Shown here piece after piece: positions 9,150-16,545 of a stretch of DNA of 64,000 nucleotides; positions within the stretch are counted from its first letter, which is position 1; each line of letters begins with the position of its first letter. Made by a program: the position numbers and the translations under genes. Source of the stretch: an uncultured Clostridia bacterium (GTDB lineage: Bacteria > Bacillota > Clostridia > Oscillospirales > Acutalibacteraceae); contig CANQBM010000005.1 in the NCBI GenBank assembly GCA_947589575.1, positions 1 to 64,000 on the forward strand, given 5' to 3'. The notes under the pieces are model-generated. The model did not search any database and was not told where the DNA came from. It was given only the letters and a program-made list of their open reading frames with translations.

Positions 9150-9812
9150 TTAACTTATTTCAAGTCCGTTTGCCCACGCAATTATATCGTCCGCGGAAGC
9201 GCCGGCGGAAAAGCGGTGTCCCGAAAGCCACTCGGCGCCGCTTGCGGCTGATTTCAAAGCCGAATCGCTGCTGCCGAATCCGCTGCTTGCGGAGGTACAA
9301 AACGGGGCTATTGTTTTTCCTGAGAAATCATAGCTTTCAATAAAGGTGCTCATAATCCGCGGAGCTTCACCCCACCAAATAGGATAACCGATGAACACAA
9401 CATCGTACTGCTCCATATTTTCCACAGAGCCTGAAATTTCAGGTCGGGCATCGGGATCTTTCATCTCCACCGATGTGCGGCTTTTGGAATTGCCGTATTC
9501 CAAATCTTTGTCCGTATACGGCTGCTTTGGCGTTATTTCATAGAGGTCAGCGCCAAGTCCTTCGGCTAACTTCTGCGCCACGCCCTCGGTGTTGTTTGTG
9601 GCGGAAAAATATGCCACAAGAATCTTGATGTCATTCGTCTCATTGTTCGGTTCGGAGTCAGAAGCCTCCTGCGTTTGAGATTCTTTCGTATTACTTTGAG
9701 AAGAATTGCTGTTGCCGCTATTTTCAGCCGTTTCATTGTTTACGGCACAGGCACAAAAAGACAGCGCCATAACGACCGCCAGCAAAAGCGCTGCAATCTT
9801 TTTTATTTTCAT
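9150..9812 (-). CDS. Flavodoxin-domain lipoprotein
   Basis: A 220-residue protein with a lipoprotein signal (basic start, hydrophobic helix, FCAC with Cys22 as likely lipidated residue), a Ser/Asn/Gln/Glu-rich linker to about residue 62, and a flavodoxin domain. The FMN phosphate loop reads SATNNTEGVA, followed by the family landmarks YTDKDLEY, IGYPIWWGEAPR and the Phe/Ser-rich TSASSGFGSS. It would carry FMN on the outer face of the membrane. It overlaps the upstream CMD-cupin gene by four bases (ATGA), so translation is coupled. It is the last gene of the TetR-controlled operon and a paralogue of the cytosolic flavodoxin at 12.1-12.6 kb. Confidence 0.85.
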   Translation of the reverse strand: MKIKKIAALLLAVVMALSFCACAVNNETAENSGNSNSSQSNTKESQTQEASDSEPNNETNDIKILVAYFSATNNTEGVAQKLAEGLGADLYEITPKQPYTDKDLEYGNSKSRTSVEMKDPDARPEISGSVENMEQYDVVFIGYPIWWGEAPRIMSTFIESYDFSGKTIAPFCTSASSGFGSSDSALKSAASGAEWLSGHRFSAGASADDIIAWANGLEIS

Positions 9813-10564
9813 TTCAGACCTCCGTATTGTTCATCACTGACCGGCTCCAGCCACTCATTAGATCCGTTTTCCCCCGGTACTTCAACAGCCAAATGACTGA
9901 ACCAGCTGTCCGGTGCGGCGCCGTGCCAGTGCTTTACGCCTTCAGGGATATTGATACAGTCGCCCGGTTTCATTTCCACGGGCTCTTTGCCCCACTCCTG
10001 ATAATATCCGCGTCCGCCGACACAAATCAGTATTTGTCCTCCGCCTTTGTCGGCATGGTGTATGTGCCAGTTGTTCCGGCAACCTGGTTCAAAGGTCACG
10101 TTGAAAATGCCGACTTGCTCTTTTGATACGGGAGCAAGGTAGCTTTGCCCGATAAAATACTGCTTAAAACTGTCGTTCGGCGCGCCGATTTGGAAAAGAA
10201 TTGTATTCTGATACCTGTCCTTTTCTGTCAATACCTGCTCTTTCTCGTTCCACACGTCCTTTGCAAGACGGAACACCGCCCACGCCTTCGGCCATCCGAC
10301 GTAGAAACCGACATGTGTCACAATGGCGGCGATCTCCGCTTTTGTCACACCGTGAGCCTTTGCATTTTCCAAATGATAAACCAGCGATGAATCGGTAATC
10401 CCTGATGACATCAGTGCCACCACGGTGATAATGCACCGGGTCTTTAAGTCGATGTCCTGATTATTCCAGTTCTCGCCAAAGAGAATGTCGTCGTTGAAAT
10501 GAGCGAAATCCGGCGCAAAATCGCCGAGCTGATTTCTGCCCGCTGTTTGAGTAATTTTTTCCAT
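9809..10564 (-). CDS. Carboxymuconolactone decarboxylase-cupin fusion
   Basis: A 251-residue two-domain protein. Residues 1-110 are CMD/AhpD-like (LKTRCIITVVALMSSG, then HLENAKAHGVTKAEI and THVGFYVGWPKAW). Unlike AhpD there is no C-x-x-C pair in the active-site helix. Residues about 125-235 are a cupin with the metal-binding motif WHIHHADKGGGQI, a GDCINIPEGVKHWHGA second motif and Trp-rich strands. Such fusions appear beside flavodoxin and aldo/keto reductase genes and are presumed to act on small electrophiles or quinone-like compounds, substrate unknown. AGGAGGA precedes the start. It lies within the operon, upstream of and coupled to the flavodoxin lipoprotein. Confidence 0.87.
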   Translation of the reverse strand: MEKITQTAGRNQLGDFAPDFAHFNDDILFGENWNNQDIDLKTRCIITVVALMSSGITDSSLVYHLENAKAHGVTKAEIAAIVTHVGFYVGWPKAWAVFRLAKDVWNEKEQVLTEKDRYQNTILFQIGAPNDSFKQYFIGQSYLAPVSKEQVGIFNVTFEPGCRNNWHIHHADKGGGQILICVGGRGYYQEWGKEPVEMKPGDCINIPEGVKHWHGAAPDSWFSHLAVEVPGENGSNEWLEPVSDEQYGGLK

Positions 10565-10583
10565 GGTATAATCCTCCTTGTTT

Positions 10584-11036
10584 TTAATCCTTTAATGTTT
10601 TTACAAAAAGCTGGTCTGTTGTACCGTATATCGTTTCGTAATTCCCAAGCTTCTTAAAACCGTATTTTTCATATAATCCGATTTCCCCGCTCATAATGTA
10701 TATACTTTTATACCCCAATTCGCGTGCATAAGAAGCCGCGTTATCTACCAATAGTTGCGATAATCTTTTACCTCGATATTGCTCGTCAACAAAAACAAAA
10801 CCTATAAACGGTGTAAAATTATATGTTATCGGAAGCTCGTCATTTTCCGATAAAGTGCAAAAGCCAGCCACTTTTTCGTTTTCAACGGCGCAAAATACTC
10901 TTTCCCATTCGTTAAATTCATTTTTTGCCATTTTTTGAGATAAGTAAGTCCCTGCTCTCCATGAGCATTTTGCCGCTGATAACATAGTTTTTTCCCAATA
11001 TTTATGTCCATAGGACATGGCGTATATTTCCGTCAT
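10584..11036 (-). CDS. GNAT family N-acetyltransferase
   Basis: A 150-residue acetyltransferase with central strands VFCAVENEKVAGFCTL, GFVFVDEQYRGKRLSQLL (acetyl-CoA pyrophosphate loop) and the closing YEKYGFKKLG. The ATG at 11036 follows GAGGA by five bases. An upstream in-frame ATG (11066) gives an unlikely Cys/Met-rich start without a ribosome site. It sits in the operon between the aldo/keto reductase (31 bases from its stop) and the CMD-cupin gene. By eye it is clearly more A+T-rich than both neighbours, so it may be a later insertion. The substrate is unknown. Confidence 0.82.
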   Translation of the reverse strand: MTEIYAMSYGHKYWEKTMLSAAKCSWRAGTYLSQKMAKNEFNEWERVFCAVENEKVAGFCTLSENDELPITYNFTPFIGFVFVDEQYRGKRLSQLLVDNAASYARELGYKSIYIMSGEIGLYEKYGFKKLGNYETIYGTTDQLFVKTLKD

Positions 11037-11067
11037 ACAGTTCCTCATCATATCGCAGTGCGGCAAT

Positions 11068-12078
11068 TTATACTACATTTCCTGCCTTCTGTTTGCCGTT
11101 CTGCGCCATAACGCCCACGAGAGCGTGGGGCACATACAGTTCCTCCAGATAGTCGATTTCTTCGTGCGTCAGCTCCAAATCAACCGCTTTGACAGCGCCG
11201 TCAACATGGGAAATTTTCGTTGCGCCCACCACCGGAGCGGTTACTTTTTTCATCAGCCACGCAAGGGAAATTTCCGTCATGGAAATGCCGCGCTTATCAG
11301 CCAGCTCTGCGACGCGGGCGATAATTTTTCCGTCTGCCTCTGCCGTGGCGTCATATTTGAATTTGGCGTAGGCGTCCTGCTCCAGCCGACGTGAAGTCTC
11401 GCCGGGGTGTTTCGCAAGTCGCCCGCCGGCAAGGGCGCTATATGGCGTCATGGCGATATTCTGATCTTTGCAGAAAGGAGCCATCTCGCGTTCTTCCTCG
11501 CGGGCAATCAGGTTATAATGTCCCTGAATGGACACAAACTCTGTCAGGCCGTTTTCCCTCGCGTAGAAATTTGCCTTGGCAAGCTGCCACGCGAAACAGT
11601 TGGATATGCCGATATACCGGGTTTTACCGGATTTAACGGCATTGTGCAGTCCCTCCATGATTTCCTCCATCGGTGTGTGATAGTCCCACATATGATAGAT
11701 ATATAGATCAACATAGTCCATGCCGAGATTTTTAAGGCTCTTGTTCAGATAATTTTCAACGTGTTTCTGCCCGCTGACGCCTGCATCAATTTCGTCCTGC
11801 GTTCGCGGGGTAAACTTTGTGGCAATCACATAATCGTCCCGCTTGGCAAAATCTCTGAGTGCCTTGCCGACATACTGCTCGCTTGTTCCGTTCTGATAAA
11901 CGACAGCGGTGTCGTAGAAATTGATACCCAGATTAATGCCGTGTTTGATAATTTCGCGTGTCTGCGCCTCGTCCACCGTCCAACTGTGCTGACCGCTCGC
12001 GGCGTTGCCGAAACCCATACAGCCCATGCAGATGCGTGAAACCGTCAAATCCGACTTCCCGAGTTTAGTGTACTTCAT
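11068..12078 (-). CDS. Aldo/keto reductase
   Basis: A 336-residue NADPH-dependent aldo/keto reductase of the YghZ/Tas-like kind, a TIM barrel. The catalytic tetrad can be placed: Asp and Tyr in NFYDTAVVYQNG, Lys in VIATKFTPR and His in DLYIYHMWD. NADPH-binding residues appear in VVGATKISHVD near the C terminus. Family members reduce aldehydes and small carbonyls. In this operon, with flavodoxins and a flavin reductase, detoxification of reactive carbonyls or quinones is a reasonable inference. GAGG lies 8 bases before the ATG; the gap to the preceding flavodoxin stop is 13 bases. Its G+C is visibly higher than the surrounding chromosome. Confidence 0.92.
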   Translation of the reverse strand: MKYTKLGKSDLTVSRICMGCMGFGNAASGQHSWTVDEAQTREIIKHGINLGINFYDTAVVYQNGTSEQYVGKALRDFAKRDDYVIATKFTPRTQDEIDAGVSGQKHVENYLNKSLKNLGMDYVDLYIYHMWDYHTPMEEIMEGLHNAVKSGKTRYIGISNCFAWQLAKANFYARENGLTEFVSIQGHYNLIAREEEREMAPFCKDQNIAMTPYSALAGGRLAKHPGETSRRLEQDAYAKFKYDATAEADGKIIARVAELADKRGISMTEISLAWLMKKVTAPVVGATKISHVDGAVKAVDLELTHEEIDYLEELYVPHALVGVMAQNGKQKAGNVV

Positions 12079-12091
12079 CCTACGTGCCTCA

Positions 12092-12571
12092 CTAAATAAC
12101 AGTCTGAACCCAGGCTTTTAGACTTGACGCCGTATGTCTGCCGTTGAGCATTTTTCCTTCGATGATAACGGTATCCGCCGCAACGGAAGGTTTCAATCCG
12201 TCCACAGTTTTTCCGAATCCGCTGCCGCCTGAGGTGGCAAACAGCACGATCTTTTTGCCGGAAAAATCATAGCTTTCCAAAAAACTGTTGATAATCGTCG
12301 GCGCGACATACCACCATATAGGGAAACCAAGCAGGATTGTATCATACGCCGCAATATCGGCGGTTTGATCCGCCAGTGCGGGACGGCTGCTCCTGTCGTT
12401 CATTTCGATAGAACTGCGGGATTTTTTATCCATCCAGTTTAGGTCTGCTTTCGTGTACGGTACTGCGGGTCTGATCTCATAGAGGTCTGCTTCCGCCGCC
12501 TGCGCCAGTTCTTTTGCCGTACGCGCTGTTGTTCCGCCGGCGCTGAAATATGCCACTAATGTTTTACTCAT
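12092..12571 (-). CDS. Flavodoxin
   Basis: A 159-residue single-domain flavodoxin binding FMN in the cytosol. The phosphate loop is SAGGTTARTA, followed by YTKADLNWMDKKSRSS, LGFPIWWYVAPTI and FATSGGSGFGKTVDGL, all shared with the lipoprotein paralogue at 9.2-9.8 kb. The start is set at 12571 because AAAGGAG precedes it by 8 bases; a frame extending to 12613 has no ribosome site. Flavodoxins of this kind in Clostridia occur with aldo/keto reductases and are presumed one-electron carriers or quinone reductases. The electron donor could be the flavin reductase of the same operon; this is inference. Confidence 0.9.
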   Translation of the reverse strand: MSKTLVAYFSAGGTTARTAKELAQAAEADLYEIRPAVPYTKADLNWMDKKSRSSIEMNDRSSRPALADQTADIAAYDTILLGFPIWWYVAPTIINSFLESYDFSGKKIVLFATSGGSGFGKTVDGLKPSVAADTVIIEGKMLNGRHTASSLKAWVQTVI

Positions 12572-12628
12572 ATTTTTTACTCCTTTATAAAAATTTTCCG
12601 AGCCGATAGGCATCGATTATATTATGAC

Positions 12629-12718
12629 TTATGACTGCCTTTTGTCATATACAAAGTTCCATGCGGTGTCAAACACCGCCGTATCCTCAGAGAGCAGTAC
12701 ACCTCTGATTTGCTGCAT
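12629..12718 (-). other. Possible 29-codon peptide or gene remnant between tetR and flavodoxin
   Basis: Between tetR and the flavodoxin gene an open frame runs from inside the 3' end of tetR (another frame, through KIAIVNDSHTQKEG) to a TAA at 12629. An ATG at 12718 is preceded by AGGAGG only two bases away, too close for a good site. The translated part reads MQQIRGVLLSEDTAVFD, then TAWNFVYDKRQS. It could be a degraded downstream gene or a leader peptide. I do not recognise it, and it may not be expressed. Confidence 0.25.
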
Positions 12719-12765
12719 ACCCTCCTTTTGCGTGTGACTGTCATTGACGATTGCGATTTTTATTT

Positions 12766-13389
12766 TCAGTCTTCTAAGAGCTTTCTCACGCAGTTAAAAG
12801 TAATCTCATAAATGGACATAAACACATAATTGACTCCCGCTTTTTCCATTGCTGTCCGCTGCTTTTCGGTAACGAAGGTATAGGGATAGATACCGAACAT
12901 AAACGGAAAAAACGTGTAAATAAAATTCTGTTTCTGTTTTACAGACATATCCGGGAAGTATTTGTTAAGACCGAACAGCACCGCGCGGATGGATTCGCCA
13001 TACGCGACCTTAAAATCTTTCAGGTGCTCCGCACGGCTGCCGCTTTCCATGTCGTAGTGATTCATGGACATAATTTTCAAAAGCTGCGCCCGTTTTTCCA
13101 AAGAGTGCGCCAGCATATCGGCAAATTCGTCCCTTGTCATTGTGCCGGTCTGCTCCATTGTCCGTTTCAATGATGCGCTCCACAGCTCATACTCACGTTT
13201 CAGCAGAGCCAAAAAGATTTCTTCTTTCGTCTGAAAGTAGTTGTAAATTGATGTTCTTGTAAAGCTGGTTATATTACCGATTTCCTTAATGGTGATTTCC
13301 TTAAAACTCATCGTCTGATAAAGCTTTTCGCAGGCATTGATGATTTCCTCCCTGCGTGCCTCTGTCAGCTCAGGTGATCCTTTTGGCAT
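12766..13389 (-). CDS. TetR family transcriptional regulator
   Basis: A 207-residue repressor. The N-terminal helix-turn-helix covers about residues 8-55, with IKEIGNITSFTRTSIYNYFQTKEEIF as the family signature; the remainder is a helical ligand domain (DUF-type TetR_C with FLALLKREYELW and a Tyr/Phe-rich C terminus). AGGAG lies 7 bases before the ATG. It is the second gene of the operon it probably controls, 11 bases after the flavin reductase stop. Two 13-base palindromes at the operon promoter are the likely operators. The inducer is unknown but probably a small electrophile, flavin ligand or aromatic. Confidence 0.92.
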   Translation of the reverse strand: MPKGSPELTEARREEIINACEKLYQTMSFKEITIKEIGNITSFTRTSIYNYFQTKEEIFLALLKREYELWSASLKRTMEQTGTMTRDEFADMLAHSLEKRAQLLKIMSMNHYDMESGSRAEHLKDFKVAYGESIRAVLFGLNKYFPDMSVKQKQNFIYTFFPFMFGIYPYTFVTEKQRTAMEKAGVNYVFMSIYEITFNCVRKLLED

Positions 13390-13400
13390 TTATGTTCTCC

Positions 13401-13952
13401 TCATTTTCCGACTTTTTTGAAAGACAGGCATTTACCGACTACGGCGCCGGTTTTCAGATATTGATAGGTAGGAAACTCAAACAGCACCGGTTTCAAAGTA
13501 TCATAGTCAACCTTACCCTTTTCATTCAAATGTTCCTCCGCAACATAGGTGTTGTCAATTGTGCAAATGAAACTCTCAAAATTCGGGGTATTGTAAATAT
13601 CCGCAACGCTGCACTCTATCGTCAGGGGAGATTTGCGGATAATCGGTGCTCCCGCATCTCCAAGGTCAAATTCAAAAACAGCAGACTTGTCTGCCTTCGC
13701 ACTGCTGACCGAGCCTACATAGTCGGCTTCCGGCAGCATAGCCTCATTCACGAGGTTGATTGAAAGTTTTTTCGTTTCCTTGATGCAGCCGTTGATAAAG
13801 TGCGTAGTGGCAAGGCTAACCAATACCCGATCATGACCGATAATGCCGATATGGGCGGCTAAAGTCCATGTAGGTTTATCGCCGTTCATAGCACCAATTA
13901 CCGTTACCGGCGTTGGATAAAGCGCGAGCAATGATCCGACATTTTTCTTCAT
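13401..13952 (-). CDS. Flavin reductase family protein (FMN-binding split barrel)
   Basis: A 183-residue flavoprotein of the flavin reductase-like/FlRed family: a split beta-barrel starting ALYPTPVTVIGAMNGDKPTWTLA, the FMN phosphate site around RVLVSLATTHFINGCIKE, and SINLVNEAMLPEADYVG. It probably uses FMN, possibly passing electrons to the flavodoxins downstream. It is the first gene of the seven-gene operon, with AAGGAGG upstream of the ATG and the operator-bearing promoter about 40-80 bases further. A distant paralogue with the same ADYVG/ADYFG pattern occurs at 23.1 kb. Confidence 0.88.
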   Translation of the reverse strand: MKKNVGSLLALYPTPVTVIGAMNGDKPTWTLAAHIGIIGHDRVLVSLATTHFINGCIKETKKLSINLVNEAMLPEADYVGSVSSAKADKSAVFEFDLGDAGAPIIRKSPLTIECSVADIYNTPNFESFICTIDNTYVAEEHLNEKGKVDYDTLKPVLFEFPTYQYLKTGAVVGKCLSFKKVGK

Positions 13953-13984
13953 GGTTCCATTACCTCCTTACTTGCTAATTATTC

Positions 13985-14035
13985 TGACACCGTGTCATCA
14001 TATATTAGTATATTACCATTCTGACACTATGTCAA
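13985..14035 (-). promoter_or_regulatory. Promoter of the redox operon with two palindromic TetR-type operators
   Basis: On the minus strand, TTGACA (14030-14035), a 17-base spacer and TATACT (14007-14012) form a near-consensus sigma-A promoter. Two 13-base palindromes sharing the TGACA-N3-TGTCA core flank it: TGACACTATGTCA (14022-14034), overlapping the -35 box, and TGACACCGTGTCA (13985-13997), about 10 bases past the expected start site. Centres are 37 bases apart. This placement fits repression by the TetR protein encoded downstream. Confidence 0.82.
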
Positions 14036-14099
14036 TACTGTTCTAAAAAAATTTTCATTTCTCTCCCGTTCCATTTAAAAATATTTGAAATACGGTATT

Positions 14100-14185
14100 T
14101 TTAAGAGTTCCACGCAGCGTGGAACTCTTCCTTTAAGCGTACATTGTCTTTTTTCGCCATATCTGCTAAAATAAAATACAGAGAA
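14100..14185. repeat. Right copy of the cassette-flanking repeat, with a perfect palindrome
   Basis: This is the counterpart of 8941-9013 (shared CGTACATTGTC and ATATCTGCTAAAA blocks). It carries a perfect inverted repeat, AAGAGTTCCACGC and its complement about one central base (14103-14129). No T-run follows on either strand, so it is not a normal terminator. On the minus strand it can be read as a 19-codon frame starting MAKKDNVRLKEEFH, which may be chance. Confidence 0.55.
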
Positions 14186-14241
14186 AAAGCAATTTCAAAC
14201 TGATTTAATATAATTAAATATTTCCGTTAAGGAGGATGCTT

Positions 14242-14934
14242 ATGGACGCAAAGCTAACAGGAAAAATCATCAGCTCAGCGCGCAAAGAAAAGGGACTTAC
14301 TCAAATACAGCTTGCAGAAATGTTGAATGTCAGCAACCGTGCTGTTTCAAAATGGGAAAACGGCGACGGCTTTCCCGATATAACTCTTTTGCCTGAAATA
14401 TCGAAATCACTCGAATTAACAATCGACGAGCTTTTGACCGGAGTAAAACCTGAACCTGTTATAATGGAAGTTGAAAAAACACCAAACATAAATGAAGAAA
14501 AAAAGAGCAGGGCAAAATTTTTAATATCAGAGATAATCGCTTTTTCCCTTGCTCTCGCGTCAAACATAATAGGCGGTGTGCTTGAACTGAAGCTGTTTAG
14601 TGTAAGACCGTTTTATGTTTTTATTGAGGTTTATCTTTTAGTGTTGTGCCTTATTCTTTTTACAGTTTCCCTGATTATCTTTTTCACGGGCTTTGTAAAA
14701 TATTCCTCTGAGATTGATGAGATAAAAAATTCACATCTGTCTGAGGTTTATTTATTCACCGTGTTTTCAATTATAATGCCTTTCTTTGCTCTTTTCAGAA
14801 TTCTTCACTGGTACAGTCTGCCGGCTTTTTATATTTACATACTTTCTTGTATCATCATACTCGTGTCGTTTACTATATTTATCTATAAAAAAAGGAAACA
14901 TAAAAATGGAAAAAACAAAGAAATTTCATTTTAA
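14242..14934 (+). CDS. XRE family regulator with membrane domain
   Basis: A 230-residue protein with an N-terminal Cro/C1-type helix-turn-helix (residues 4-60, LTQIQLAEMLNVSNRAVSKWENGDGFPD, then LTIDELLTG) followed by four hydrophobic helices. This is a common layout in Firmicutes for a membrane-tethered regulator. GGAGG is six bases from the ATG at 14242; an earlier ATG at 14236 overlaps that site. The 3' end overlaps the next gene by 29 bases, suggesting coupled expression with the DUF218 protein. The signal sensed is unknown. Confidence 0.88.
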   Translation: MDAKLTGKIISSARKEKGLTQIQLAEMLNVSNRAVSKWENGDGFPDITLLPEISKSLELTIDELLTGVKPEPVIMEVEKTPNINEEKKSRAKFLISEIIAFSLALASNIIGGVLELKLFSVRPFYVFIEVYLLVLCLILFTVSLIIFFTGFVKYSSEIDEIKNSHLSEVYLFTVFSIIMPFFALFRILHWYSLPAFYIYILSCIIILVSFTIFIYKKRKHKNGKNKEISF

Positions 14935-15709
14935 AACTTTAATAAGAATACTGATACAGCTTTTACTTATCATTGCGGGCAGCTATTATATGTATATGTT
15001 TGTAGCGCCTGTATTCGGAGTTATATTTAATATCGGCACTATTATCGGGGCATTGCTGTCGCTTATTGCTATACTTGCCGGAATTTTTCTCAAGCAAATA
15101 ATCACCTTTTGCAAAAAGCATTACAAAACAAAAAAGGGTAAAACCGTATTAAACATTATATTTACTGTTTTTGGCATCGGTATAATCTGTTTTTCCTTAA
15201 CCTTGGGAAGTATGCTTTCAGCCTCAAAAACAAATGCAACAAATCAGAATACCGTAATCGTTCTCGGCTGTGCGGTACGCGGTACAGCACCAAGCTATAC
15301 GTTAAAAAGAAGAATAAACACCGCATATAATTATATGACTGCAAACCCCAAAAGCGTAGCCGTCCTTTCAGGCGGACAGGGAAACGGTGAAAGCATCACC
15401 GAGGCTCAATGTATGTTTGATATTTTAACCGAAAAAGGTATTGACCCTGCAAGGCTTTATCTTGAGGAAAACAGTAAAAACACAAGCGAAAACATTGCTT
15501 ATTCAAAACAGATTATTGAAAAAAATAATCTTGGCACGGATATTGCAGTCGTATCCTCAGATTATCATTTGAAAAGGGCGACAATGATTTGCAAAAAGAA
15601 CGGATTTAAAAATGTCCGAAGAATCAGCGCGCGCTCCACGCGCTTTGAGAAGCCTACCTTTTATTTAAGGGATATGCTCGGCGTGGTAAAGGAATTTATA
15701 ATAAGATAG
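14906..15709 (+). CDS. DUF218/YdcF-family membrane protein
   Basis: A 267-residue protein with three membrane helices in the first 105 residues and a C-terminal DUF218 domain: VIVLGCAVRG, then AVLSGGQGNGE, EENSKNTSENI and VVSSDYHLKRA. These match the ElyC/SanA/YdcF fold implicated in envelope polysaccharide metabolism. The ATG at 14906 has AAAGGAAA upstream and lies inside the last codons of the XRE gene. The domain is expected outside the membrane. No substrate can be stated. Confidence 0.88.
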   Translation: MEKTKKFHFKTLIRILIQLLLIIAGSYYMYMFVAPVFGVIFNIGTIIGALLSLIAILAGIFLKQIITFCKKHYKTKKGKTVLNIIFTVFGIGIICFSLTLGSMLSASKTNATNQNTVIVLGCAVRGTAPSYTLKRRINTAYNYMTANPKSVAVLSGGQGNGESITEAQCMFDILTEKGIDPARLYLEENSKNTSENIAYSKQIIEKNNLGTDIAVVSSDYHLKRATMICKKNGFKNVRRISARSTRFEKPTFYLRDMLGVVKEFIIR

Positions 15710-15723
15710 GAGGACTATGAGTA

Positions 15724-16221
15724 TTGAAGTATAAAATTTCTAATTTTTTATTAGTATTATTTTACACTTGCCTGTTTTTTCCCGCATTATCACTCGCAAA
15801 CTCCTCATGGCACTGGCTGACTGATGCAAGACCGATTTATATACTGCCTATAGCTTGCGTTGCTACAATCGCTATAGAAACAATAATGATTTTAAAATGT
15901 GCTAAAATTAAAAATTCACCAAAGGTACTGACATGTGTGCTGCTTGCAAATTTATTGTCATTTGCTGTTCCATATATTTTGATGTTCTGCTTTGGTACGC
16001 CTTATGACTTTAAAGGAATGATTGAAAATACACCTTCATACACTATTTGCGCCTCATATCTTGTGATGACACTGCTTGCAGAAATTCCTGTCGTATATTT
16101 TATGCTGAAGAATGATACCGATAACAAATTAAAATTAGTCTGTATAATAATTTTATGTAATGCTATCACAACATTACTTGTAACGATAATGGAAAGGAGC
16201 GTATGTGTTGGGAGCTGGTAA
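15724..16221 (+). CDS. Four-helix membrane protein of unknown function
   Basis: A 165-residue, mostly hydrophobic protein with four predicted helices (about 5-25, 38-58, 66-86 and 103-123) and a fifth near the C terminus. No recognised motif. The start is a TTG at 15724, ten bases after AGGAGG; the only nearby ATG (15717) runs into a stop after five codons. It lies 14 bases after the DUF218 gene and so belongs to the XRE-DUF218 operon. The TTG choice is moderately supported. Confidence 0.6.
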   Translation: MKYKISNFLLVLFYTCLFFPALSLANSSWHWLTDARPIYILPIACVATIAIETIMILKCAKIKNSPKVLTCVLLANLLSFAVPYILMFCFGTPYDFKGMIENTPSYTICASYLVMTLLAEIPVVYFMLKNDTDNKLKLVCIIILCNAITTLLVTIMERSVCVGSW

Positions 16222-16496
16222 AATAAAAATTGACCATAAAACCACAATAACTCTTGCAGCTTTGTCAGTAATATTGTTTATCTTTTTTTCATTATTTTTT
16301 TCAAATTAAATTTGGAAGTATTAATATACCTCGTATTATTTATGCTACTATTGCTGTAAATAATAGTGTAAATGAGTATTTTATTATTAAAGATGTTAAC
16401 TCGAATAAAAAATCAAGTAATAGTAATAGTAATAGTAAAGAAATATTTTTTGCAAGTCCCCAAAAAGTAATAATTGCAACACCAAATAGCAATTAA
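16205..16496 (+). pseudogene. Small membrane-protein gene interrupted by a frameshift in a T7 tract
   Basis: GTG at 16205, with AAGGAG six bases upstream, opens a frame that reads LGAGKIKIDHKTTITLAAL, then a hydrophobic helix and a stop at 16307 just after seven consecutive T (16295-16301). With one T fewer the frame continues FQIKFGSINIPRIIYATIAV, an (Asn-Ser)3 stretch encoded by tandem AGTAAT units, and ends PNSN at 16494-16496, directly before a terminator. The restored product would be 96 residues: one membrane helix and an exported Asn/Ser-rich tail. It may be decay, slippage-controlled expression or a sequencing slip. The family is unknown. Confidence 0.5.
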
Positions 16497-16499
16497 AAT

Positions 16500-16534
16500 A
16501 AAAAAGTAAAGCATATTTTTGCTTTACTTTTTTA
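16500..16534. terminator. Bidirectional terminator
   Basis: The stem GTAAAGC / GCTTTAC around an AT-rich loop, with A-run before and T-run after. It separates the XRE operon (plus) from birA (minus). Confidence 0.85.
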
Positions 16535-16545
16535 TTATAACAAAT

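Noticed and set aside
16415-16440. Tandem AGTAAT units, considered as a CRISPR-like or regulatory repeat
   Set aside because: Only about four six-base units; explained as the Asn-Ser coding part of the frameshifted gene.
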